From Ophiosphaerella korrae (lineage: Eukaryota; Ascomycota; Dothideomycetes; Pleosporales; Phaeosphaeriaceae): a stretch of DNA of 56,040 nucleotides. The stretch lies in contig JALNQF010000272.1 of the NCBI GenBank assembly GCA_028456385.1, positions 1-56,040 of the forward strand, given 5' to 3'. The notes under the pieces were generated by a model, which was given only the letters and a program-made list of their open reading frames with translations, was not told where the DNA came from and searched no databases. Positions 23,668 through 33,924 of the stretch are shown here, piece after piece (the stretch's first letter is position 1; each line of letters starts with the position of its first letter). A program made the position numbers and the translations under genes.

Positions 23668-25154
23668 CTAGGGTTTAGACTATCCTCTAATTAGCCCCTA
23701 TAACGTAGTATTATTCTTACGTTTGTAATTAACGAGTCCTTATACAATCTTATTTAGGCGCTAATTCTCTAGTACTTTATCTAGATAGATATAATAGTAT
23801 TTACTATAAGTAGGGTATAGTTATCCCTCTATAGTAGTAGTCTCTCTAGACTTCTTTCTACAAGTATAGTTACTATATTTATAGGCTTTTCTCTTTAAAC
23901 CTAATTTCTTTTAAGTAAGTTAACTAGTATTATACTCTAGTCTTTAAGTTTTCTCTAGGTAATATACGCTTTCTACAAGAGAGGCGTCCCTAGTCTTACT
24001 CTAAGTAGATTTACTACTATTAGTAAAGTATAATAAGGTACTATTTACTATAAAAGTAGCTTTCTTCTTTTTTAGAGGATACGCTATTATTATATACTCT
24101 TAGAAACGTTTTATTATTTCTTTCTAGGTTATATACTTATTAAAGTAACTATAGTCCTAAAAATTAATTAACTATATAGGCGTAGCCTTATTTATAGCTA
24201 AGAGGAAATCTTTAGTTACTACTTTAAGATTTAAGACTTTTACAACTTAATAAGTTTTAGCGTCTATAGTAGCTTAGTTATACTTAGCTATCTAAGTATT
24301 CTAGTTTAAAGTATTCCTTATTAGTTTAAGCGAACTAATATAGCGCTTATAAGTACGCTCTCTTTCTATCTACTTATTAATCCTAACTATTTGTTTTAGG
24401 TTAGTAAGCTATTATCTTATTAATTAATTTAGTAAGTAGTATATACGTAGTAGATAAAGCGAGACTAATAATTAGATAAAGACTATAATATACTATAGAC
24501 TTATTTATTCTTTATTATATATATATTAATTAATTTAGTATTACTTAGAGAAAGTCTTATAGTACTTAAGATCTTCCTTAAATACTTTAAGGCTTACTAC
24601 TAAGAGTTTAAACTAATACATTAGTTCCTTAATATTACTAGCTAGAGTGTAATTAGTAAGTACTAGAGGATTAATAAGCTCTACTATATTTATAAGCTCT
24701 ATAGTAGAAGCTAAGTTAATTTAATCTTAGATTTTATATATAACGCATCTTAACTATAGCTAAGTTAGCTACGTAGTATAGTCTATATTAGTTCTTAACG
24801 TTATAGTTAGATTACGTTAAGTAATACTAGCTATCTTAGTATAGCTTTAAGCTATAAAAGAGTAAGAGATGTATACTTTTTTAAGTGCGCGTAATTAACG
24901 CTAGGTGTAGTACTCTATTTATTACTTAGCTTAATTAAGAGTTACTAGAAGGCTACTAGATAGTAGGAGATTAGTACTTTTCGCTAATACGCGTAGGGCT
25001 ACTAAAGGGTAAAAGATTAGTACTTTTTGCTAATGCGCATATAGTACTTAGCTTAATACTTAGCTTAATACTTAAGTTAATACTCGAGCTAGAGTAGTTA
25101 GGTTTAGGTAAGTACTAGTTTACTTAACTTAATTAAAGTAGTAAGACTCTTAAT
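23668..25154 (-). pseudogene. Gag of Copia E
   Basis: The minus-strand frame after the LTR holds a leader with repeated AGTATTAACTTAAG-like units near 25.06-25.1 kb. A Gag body with Lys-, Glu- and Leu-rich helices follows, then a Ser/Thr-rich stretch at about 23.98-24.06 kb. A degraded knuckle segment near 23.79 kb (YYYIYLDKVLEN) comes last. The same order occurs in H (42368-43435 plus 50462-50900). The start codon is not fixed. Confidence 0.75.
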
Positions 25155-25626
25155 TATTAGATTTAAAAGAGGTTATAGTAGTTTAATAAAAAGGCTTTTT
25201 CGTAATAGCTATATAAAGGCCTTATTAGAGAGGGATACTAAGGCTTTTAGAAAAGCTCTTTTTTAGATTAATTACTTATAACTTAAAGGTACTAGGTATA
25301 AACTAAGTAGATTTATTCTACTATCTATTTCTAGCCCTACGCTCTATCTATATATCTACGATATAGTAGTCTTAGCTAGGTCTCTTAAGATAGTAGTAAG
25401 CTAGATCCTTAATACTCTTTCTATTAAGGTACTAGTTTCTTTATTATATTAGTTATACTAATATAGTCTATCTCCTTGTATATAAGATTCTTTATTTAAT
25501 TCCTTTGTTTGTAAAGGTTAAGGCTATAATCCTTTTAGCTATAGTAAAGTTAGTAGCTTAGTAATTATATATATAATCGCGTATCTAATCGCGTATTAAG
25601 TATCTAATCGTGCAACTTATCTAATA
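25155..25626 (-). repeat. 5' LTR of Copia E
   Basis: 472 bp, beginning TATTAGATTTAAAAG (TG of the terminus lost to RIP) and ending TATCTAATA (final CA lost). It aligns with the solo LTR at 23194-23667 along its whole length. It lacks the roughly 75-bp palindromic segment present in the H LTRs. Its last base is also the first base of the TSD of element B. Confidence 0.9.
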
Positions 25627-25630
25627 AATA

Positions 25631-26076
25631 TATAACGGGGTTACTAGGGTCGACTTCCTAATAACCTATTAGGGTATTAGTAGATTAGAAGGTAATAACA
25701 AAAGCTCGTGTTATAATTAAGTAATAACTAAGTATAATAGTTGATTAGTGTATACAATATTAAGTATTAGCGTTCTTAGTTAGAGATTAGATTACTAATA
25801 CTATCCTAATAATATACATTGCTACTAACTATATACTTATAGTGTTTAGGTAGCTTCGCAACTTTATATTTACTAAGATTACAAATTTATAAATTTATTA
25901 TATATTAGCTTTATAACTTTGTATTTACTAAGATCGCGAATTTATAAATTTATTACGTGTTATAGTTATAGTTAGCTTCCTAATTAGGTGTATCTACCTA
26001 AGGGTTATATGCGTTGTTATCCTCTATTATTAGGCTAATTAGTTCTATCTAATATTCTCTTGTTATAGCTATAACA
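25631..26076 (-). repeat. 3' LTR of element B (U3 type X, U5 type Q)
   Basis: 446 bp, equal to its partner. It starts TATAACGGGG (the terminal TG mutated) and ends CTATAACA. Two 55-bp tandem units at 25851-25905 and 25906-25960 correspond to the 54-bp units of element A. Confidence 0.95.
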
Positions 26077-26184
26077 CTATCTTCTCCTTTAGGTAAGCTT
26101 CTATTTCTCTACTCTAAGGCTAAGGTTATTAGTCTTATTTCTTTATTAATCTCTAGTTCTTTATTACTCTCTATACCTTCTTAT

Positions 26185-26755
26185 TCTTAGTATAATAAAC
26201 TTCTTCTTATAGCTTATATTATTTGTAATAGGGTTAAGATATTTCCTTATTATTATTATACTAAGTTAGGTCTTTTATATCTTATATTTATAAAGGATAG
26301 TAAGTATTATAATAAGTATATCCTTACTAATATTTAGTATAAATATACTTTATTAGGTATTTTACTTATAGAGTGTAAGTACTTAATCTCTATATAGTCT
26401 TCTTTTACTAAATTATATAGAGAGAGCTATTAATAAGGCTTAAGCGTAGTTATTATTATAGCTTACTAAGGCTAAAGCTAAGTATAAGTTAACTCTTTAT
26501 AAGCTAGTAGAGCTTTACTCTTATATTAAGCGTCTTTATAAGATAAAGGCTTATAATAATACTAAGTTGTCTAAATAGTCTTATATAATAGAAGCTAAGT
26601 TAGACTTTAATAATATAGTTAGGGCTACTCTAGTTTCTATTATATTAAACGCTCCTATTACTTCTCTATCTAGTAGTAGTAGTGTTAGTTTTCCTAGTTT
26701 ACTACTAGGTAGTCTAGGGGGTTTTAACTTTAGGACTCCTCTAGTTTCTTAAAGT
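26185..26755 (+). pseudogene. Antisense gene of element B
   Basis: The plus-strand frame, opposite to gag-pol, is homologous to 3130-3710 in element A. A Cys-rich block begins NRVKIFPY; its Tyr codons stand where Cys codons would be expected (TGT/TGC to TAT/TAC), with KDSKYYNKYILTN and IECKYLIS following. A second block in another frame starts AKAKYKLTLYKL and has the basic stretch KRLYKIKAYNN. The end, LLGSLGGFNF, overlaps the region opposite the pol C-terminus. Fully disabled by RIP. Confidence 0.65.
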
Positions 26756-29700
26756 AGTTAAGGTTATTTTCTAGTTCCTATATATCTTCTTATAGTTACC
26801 CTTTTTTATCTATACCTATCTATTTTACTAAGTAATAGTTTCTTCTATTACAAAACTAGTATACTAGGATTTTCTTAACTTTTTAATCTTTTTATTCTCT
26901 ATACGTATTTACTTTATATATTAGTAGTTCTATATTTTATAGTACTTTCTTAAGTAGTTCTATATAGAAAGTTAAGTATATCTTTATTTTACTTAGTAGT
27001 CTTAGTTTAAATATAACTAGTGTAATCTTTCTTTTAATCTTATATAGTCCTATTTTTATATAGTCTAGTTTTAAATTAACTTGTTTACACTTAATATTTC
27101 TTTAAACTAGCTATACTTTTTCTCTCTCTTTAAACTAGAGGCTTTCTTTATACTTTCTATTATAGTACTTTACTATTTAATTATATAAGAATTTAGTATC
27201 TTATCTTAGTTAATTATATATTTCTTTTATTTTGTTTACAAAGTTTTCTCCTCTTAAAGTCTAAGACTCTATATTTTTTACTATCTAGTATATATTAGGA
27301 TTAAATCTATAGTTTATAAAGAAAGGTAATACTCTTATTACTATATTCTTTACGCTGTTGTATACTAACTATACTATAGGTAGTAGTTATACCTAATTAT
27401 TTTAGTTATAGTTAAAGTAGTATCTTAAATATTATTCTACTATCTAGTTTATACGTTCTAATTGTTTATTTATCTATAAGTTATACGCTATTAATATTTA
27501 ATATTATATTCCTAATTACGCTATTATTATTCTTTATAGTTTTAATATAAACTATATATCTTTATTAATAATAATCTTCTCTAGAATATTATATTAGCTA
27601 ATTACTATTCCTAGGACCTAGTATATAGTAACCTCTATCCTACTTTTTTCTTTATATAGTCTAAAGTATATATACTTTATAAGTTTATCTACTATTATTA
27701 TAATCTTATTATACTTAACTCCTAATATTAAGTCCTTCGACTTAGGTAACTTTGTAATAAAGTCTATTATAATAACTTCTTAAGGACGTTCTAGTACTTT
27801 AACTAGTTATAGTATTCTATATAGTATATATTAGTTATATTTATTTCTATAATATTCTATATAGTCTTATAGTACTTCCTCTACTAGTTATTTTACTTTT
27901 AGGATATAGTAGTCCTTTAAAAGCCTATTTAGTATTTTCTTAATTCTTTAGTATCTATATACTAGTAATTTATAGAATTATTATATAAACTTCCTTTAAA
28001 TCTTACCTAGAATATATATTCTTCTATAGGCCTTTATAAATCTATCTTAGATTTTTAGTTTCTTTATTTCTTTAGAGGCTTTCTCTATTTCTTTCTAAAT
28101 CTATTTATCTAGTTTACTACTCTTTTTTTTAAGTATTGTAGCTATCTTAGGTTTATTTAAGACTAAGTTTCCTTTTTTATTCTTAACTAGAACTATACTA
28201 GTAGTATTTACTTCTTCTTATAAGTCTAGTCTTCTACTTAGAGTATCTACTAACTAGTTGTCCTTTCCTTTTATATATATAATCTTAAATTTAAATATTA
28301 ATAAAAATTCCTACTATCTAGTATAACGTTATAATAGGTTATTATTTGTTATAAATCTTATAAGATTTTTATAGTTAGTATAGACCTTTATTTTATACTT
28401 TACTCCTTATAAATATACTCTCTATTACTTAAATACTTTATAGATTACTAGTATTTCTTTATTATAGATTAGGTAGTTAAGCTCTACTAGCTTTATTTTC
28501 TTAGAGAAATATTTAACTAAATACTCTTGTTTAGTCCTTAGGTCTTCTTGTATTAGTGCTATTCTGTAGACTAAGTTAGATGTATATATTTTTACTATTA
28601 CTAGTACTTCTAAGTTATATATTCTAATAACTAGATTTTCTATAAACTTCTTTTTAATCTTATTAAATACTTTATCGCATTCTTCTATATACTTAAATAG
28701 CGTATTTTTCTTTATAAGTCTTGTTAATAGTTCTATATCTTTAGACTATCTTACTATTATCTTTCTATAAAAGTTTACTAGCCTATAAAATTATTATATT
28801 TCTTGTAAGTTCTTTAGTATTAGCTATTCTTTAATTAACTTAATTTTTCTTAGGTTAATCCTAATTTCTCCTAGACTAATAATAAATCTAAGGAAGTCTG
28901 TTTCTTTTATATAAAATTTATATTTCCTTATTTTAAGAAATAGTTTATTTGTTACTAGCTTTTCTAGCACTTTATATATATACTATACGTATTTATCTTC
29001 TATTTCTAAGAATATAAAGATGTTATCTAGGTATATAAACGTAAATATATCTAAGTACTCTCTTAGTACTATATTAATTCTTTCTTAAAATACTACTAGT
29101 ATATTTGTTAATCTAAAGGGTATAACTATATATTTAAATAGTCTATATTACGTTCTAAACACTATTTTCTATTTATTACCTTTCTTAATTCTAATCTAGT
29201 AATAGGTATTTTAGATATCTAGTTTTGTAAAGATCTTTACTTTTTATATCCTATCTTGTATTTTATCTATTTATAGTAGAGAGTATTAGTTTTTACTTAT
29301 AATTGCGTTTATTTTTCTAAAGTCTATATAAAGTCTCTTATTATTTATTTCTTTTTTGTCTATAAATATAAGTCTATATACTACTAAGGATTTAGATTCT
29401 TATATCTATCTTTTCTTTAATATCTTTTGTATAAATGTTCTTTTAATTTTAGACTCTTCTTTAGTTTTTCTATAAACTAGGCTCTAACCTACGTTTTTCC
29501 CTTCTTCTAGGTCTATTACTAAGTCTTATAGTTAATATTCTAGAAGGTAGTCTTTAGGCTCTATAAGCTATTTTTCTTATTTCTTATATTTGTCTAGGAA
29601 TCTTCTTTTATATATTTCTATGTTGGCTTTTAATATACCTTGTTTAGGGTAATTAATTTTTTCTATTCTCTAATTAATTCTTAGGTTAGCTAATTATAAC

Positions 29701-32156
29701 TATAGTATCTCTAGTATAATATCTTGTTTATTATCTATTGTTATTATATCTATAACTACGTTTTTAATCTTTAATCCTTCTAGTTCTAGTATAGAGGATA
29801 TTATTTTAAACCTAATAGGTTTCTAGAATAGTTTTCTTTTAATTATACTTAGTTATTAAGAGTATTTCTTTATTATATAATATATTCTTTATTCTTTTAT
29901 AAATTTTTTTAATATAAAGTTCCTTGTAGCTCTACTATTAATTATAACTTATACCTTTTTCTCTTAGAAAGTACTTGTTTTTGTAATATATAGGCCTTTT
30001 ATACCTTCTAGCCTTTCTTACTTAGGTAATTTTGTAAATTATCTATTTTTCTAAGGCTATAGCTCTACCTTAGGCTTATATTCTTTGTGTTTTAGATATT
30101 TGTTGTACGTGTATTTGTACTATAGTCTTTCTAAAACGTATTTCTTAGATAGTTTTAGTTTTAGCTTTACTACTATATATCTTTCTTTTAATACTATTTC
30201 TTATCCTATAATTTCTTCTACTAGAATTACTTTTATATAGTTGTAACCTTTTCTTCTTATTAGCTATACGTAATTATTTACTTTCTAGTTTCTATATTTA
30301 ATATAATTCTTATCTAGGTATAATAGCTATAATACTTTAAAGTGTACTAGATATTCTAGGTTTATTATCTTGTTGTCCTCTTCCTAGTATTTATCTTTTC
30401 TAGGTGTTTTTTCTATTAGGATATAGTATACTATTAGTATTCTTAGTAAATAGGCTTTATTAATCTATTGCGTTTTCTATATAAAGTACTACTACTTTCT
30501 CTATATAGGTATTCTTCTTACTATAACTATATATTACTTTATCTATTCTTAAAATAGTATAAACCTCGTATTCTTAGGATTACGTTCTTTCTAGTCTTTG
30601 TACGCTTCCTCTATACTTATAACTAGTAAGTATTTTTAAACAAATTACTATTCTCGCCTTTATTCTACTATATCGATTGTTGTATAGCTATTATAACTAT
30701 ATATATCTAACTAGGTATACTTTATACCTTTTACGTTATCTTCTTTCTTATTACTTTGTAGTTCTTTAGAGGCGACTATAGTAGTCTTTTTATCTTCTAC
30801 TAGTCTTTTAGTGTAGATTAATAAGGTCTAGGGCTTCTCTCTTTCTAAGTCTTCTGTTAGTAGGTCTATTATATAGGTTGTCTCTTCTAACTATACTTTT
30901 ATTTATTCTTTCTTTATTATAGCTACTCTATTCTTCTATAGGAACTATCTTATTCTCTACTTACTAGAAAGATATATATAGTAGTTGTTATTATAATAAA
31001 AGGTCTAATTAAGTATCTTGTACTATAATTCTCTATTTACTATAGCCTTCTCTTAAGGCTTAGCCTATGCTTTCTATACTTCCTTCTTATTCTTAGTTGT
31101 TTTTAACTAGCTCTCTTTCTTTAGTTTACTTCTATAGTCTTTTACAAAGTATCTTAGTTTCTTATATTTATAGTATACTATATCTTTCTTCTTATATAAT
31201 TAGTAGTCCTTTACGTAGTAACTTTTTCTACTATATTTAAAGCACGTAAAGTCTTTATTCTTCTTTTTCTTTTTATCCTTATTTACGTTAAGGATTATAG
31301 AGTCTCTTCTATCTTAGTTACTAGGTTTTCCCTAATACTTATTTATTCTCTATTCTTAAAGATTATTATATACTTATATAACCTATTTCTTTAGAGCTTC
31401 TAGTGTCCTTAGTTTATCTATCTAAATTAATTCGTATTAGATTTCCTTACTTAGTCCTTGTTTAAACTTTAATATTAGAGATAGTTTGTTCTATTTTATA
31501 TTCTAAGATAGTTGTTTAAATTATAATATATATTTTAGGACAGTCTTATATTACTTAAGCTTTATAAGCTTCTCTTTAGCTTATTAAGTAATATCTATAT
31601 CTCTAAACGCTACTCTTATTTACTATATAAAGTATTTGTAACTTCTAAAGATAGCTCTAGTTTTATCTTTTTATATTCCTAAGGTACGTATTATATAGTT
31701 AGTCTAGTAGGGCTTAAACTATCTTACTATATCTTCTTTAAAGTATATTCCTATATATACTACCTTTTTATCTTCTATATTAAAGTGTAGTACTTATATA
31801 TTAATTTAGAGTTATACTAAAGCTATAAAAGGTCTTAGTTTTTCTCTTGTTCTATTAAACTTCTTAAGTACTAGTATCTTAAGTAGTTTCTTTGTCGTAC
31901 TTATTTCTAGTCTCTAGGTAATCTATTCTATTTAGTTTTATCCTATTATAATAGCTTTAATCTAAGCTTTATTCTACTTTACATAATCTTATAGTTCTTT
32001 GTTCTATATTTCTAAAGCGTTAATTACTATTTTTATATCTTCTTTTTTAGAGATTAAGTTGTTTAAGTAGTTCTTAACTACCTATATATCTATTATATCT
32101 AAGCTATACGAGCTTAGAGGTGCTTTACCTCCCTTCTTAGTTAAACTTTCTACTAT
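26725..32156 (-). pseudogene. gag-pol polyprotein of element B
   Basis: The minus-strand frame begins at an ATA (former ATG) at 32154-32156 and ends with the chromodomain near 26.73 kb. Domain order is the same as in A, C and D. The RT active site at 29022-29033 reads Tyr-Leu-Asp-Asn. The zinc knuckles near 31.15-31.3 kb are eroded because most Cys and His codons were TGT, TGC or CAC. There are more stops than in C. Confidence 0.9.
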
Positions 32157-32218
32157 TATATTAGCTTAGACTGTGTGCTACTTACGCTTTGCTTCTTCTA
32201 ATAACTAAATTAGCAAGG

Positions 32219-32664
32219 TGTAATAGGGTTACTAGGGTCGACTTCCTAATAACCTATTAGGGTATTAGTAGATTAGAAGGTAATAACAAAAGCTCGTGTT
32301 ATAATTAAGTAATAACTAGGTATAATAGTTAATTTGTGTGTGCAATGTCAAGTATTAGCGTTCTTAGTTAGAGATTAGATTACTAATACTATCCTAATAA
32401 TATATATTACTACTAACTATATACTTATAGTATTAGGGTAGCTTTACAACTTTGTATTTACTAAGATCGCAAATTTATAAATTTATTACGTGTTAGCTTT
32501 ATAACTTTATATTTACTAAGATCGCGAATTTACAAATTTATTACGTGTTATAGTTGTAGTTAGCTTCCTAATTAGGTGTATCTACCTAAGGGTTATATGC
32601 GTTGTTATCTTCTATTATTAGGCTAATTAGTTCTATCTAATATTCTCTTGTTATAGCTATAACA
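32219..32664 (-). repeat. 5' LTR of element B
   Basis: 446 bp, starting TGTAATAGGG and ending CTATAACA. The internal sequence next to it on the coding strand again begins with the CCTTGCTAATTTAG-type segment shared by the four elements. Confidence 0.95.
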
Positions 32665-33433
32665 AAATAGACTAAGGCTTTTTAGGACTACTCTATACGT
32701 AAGATAAAGCTTTATATAGATATATTTATTTACCTAAGCCTTATAGAGAGTAGTAGAATAGCTTATATTAGAGAGGCGCTATATTATCTTTATTAAGAAG
32801 TAAGTAAAGTAAGTAGATAGTATTTAGTAGTAAAGGCTCGCGATAATAATTAAGAGACTAAATAGAGGATATTATATTTAGAATTTAAATCGTATATATA
32901 TTAGATAGTTCTAGTAAGAAGGATAAACCTAACGTAGTTATTCTATTACTACTACCTTAGTATATTATAGTTACTTCTACTAAATTACGTAAGATATAAT
33001 TAACGCCTACTACTAATATATTAGTAGCCTAGCTAGTTAACTATAAGATATAGCTTATTCCTTTATTGTCTAATATATAATATAATGTATAAAGAACCTA
33101 CTTAAAGAAGATCTTTGTTTACTTTACTAAAAGTACTAACTATAGTAGTAATATTATATAATATAGCGCGCAATAACTACTATAAAGCTAATTAAGACTT
33201 CTAAGTATAAAATAAAAACTCTTTAACTAAGATTAAAGTCTATTATAGGTTTAAAAGGTAGAAATAGCTTTATAGTTATACTATAGTAGCTTAGTACTAT
33301 AAGACTATAAAAAAAAGTAGCTATTTATAAATTAAGGTAGTAGTATTAATATAAACGTAGTTTTTAGAATTATTAAGGTAAAGGTATTTATAATTAGGTA
33401 TATTATATAGCTAAATAAGATTTATATAGATTT
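32665..33433 (+). pseudogene. Unrecognised degenerate frame U, part 1
   Basis: From 32671 a plus-strand frame stays open to the insertion point of element C if TAG and TAA are read as former Trp/Gln; other stop types are rare. Segments visible include KAF.DYSIRKIKLYIDIFIY and LFTLLKVLTIVVILYNIARN. I do not recognise a family. The frame continues after element C at 40476. It could be host sequence or an older transposon into which E, B, C and H inserted. Composition shows the same CA/TG loss as the transposons around it. Confidence 0.45.
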
Positions 33434-33863
33434 TGTTACAGGCGTAATAGAAGAAATCGAGATAGAACCAATTAGTCCCGGTCTAGGCGCTAACGAAGCA
33501 TAGGACGAGCGGGGTAACGACCTTGATTAGGAAACTACGCATAATTAGGACACCTAGAGTAATCTATAATCTATAGACTCTTGGCGGTAGCAGATTACGG
33601 ATTAAGCTAATCTGTAATCTATTAATCTTAGTAAACATAGATTACAGATTACAGCAAGTATATAGTTATTAGCAATGCGCATTATTAGGATAGCATCAGC
33701 AATTTAATCCTTTAACTATAGAACGCTAATACAAGACAGTTGCAAAACATTTTCTATTATTTACAGTTATTATAGATTACCCCTAAGCTTTTACTATTAC
33801 CTCGTAATCTACTAACCCCCTTTAAGATAGGCACCTGTAGTTAATAACAAGAGGCCTATTACA
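33434..33863 (+). repeat. 5' LTR of element C (U3 type Y, U5 type P)
   Basis: 430 bp, starting TGTTACAGGCG and ending CCTATTACA. U3 carries several copies of AATCTRTAATCT in both orientations at 33559-33656, able to pair with one another. It is less mutated than the 3' LTR; nearly all differences between the two are transitions. Confidence 0.96.
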
Positions 33864-33924
33864 CCTTGCTAATTTAGTTATTGCGAGAAGCGAAGCGTAA
33901 GTAGCGCGCGGTCTAGCTAACACA

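Larger units (their letters stand above)
21155..25626 (-). mobile_element. Copia element E (right arm of the inverted repeat)
   Basis: A minus-strand Copia relic: 5' LTR 25155-25626, gag 23668-25154, pol 21155-23193, with a nested solo LTR (23194-23667). Pol stops at the right end of Tc1/mariner element 2, at the same Copia position where G stops. RT, RNase H and the 3' LTR are therefore absent. It is the same family as Copia H. Element B is inserted at its outer LTR edge. Confidence 0.85.
25631..32664 (-). mobile_element. Full-length Gypsy/chromovirus element B
   Basis: 7034 bp with 446-bp LTRs (25631-26076 and 32219-32664) and the perfect TSD AAATA (25626-25630 and 32665-32669). The coding strand is minus. 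It shares the U3 type and antisense gene type with element A, and the outer U5 end (AGGAAGTCGACCCTAGTAAC in element orientation) with element D. It is more heavily RIP-mutated than A or C: plus-strand CA is almost absent while some TG remains. Confidence 0.95.

Noticed and set aside
23668..25154. A non-autonomous Copia with gag only, between the LTRs 23194-23667 and 25155-25626
   Set aside because: The LTR at 23194-23667 has its own perfect CTAGG duplication and Copia pol continues on its other side, so it is a nested solo LTR, not the 3' LTR of a gag-only element.
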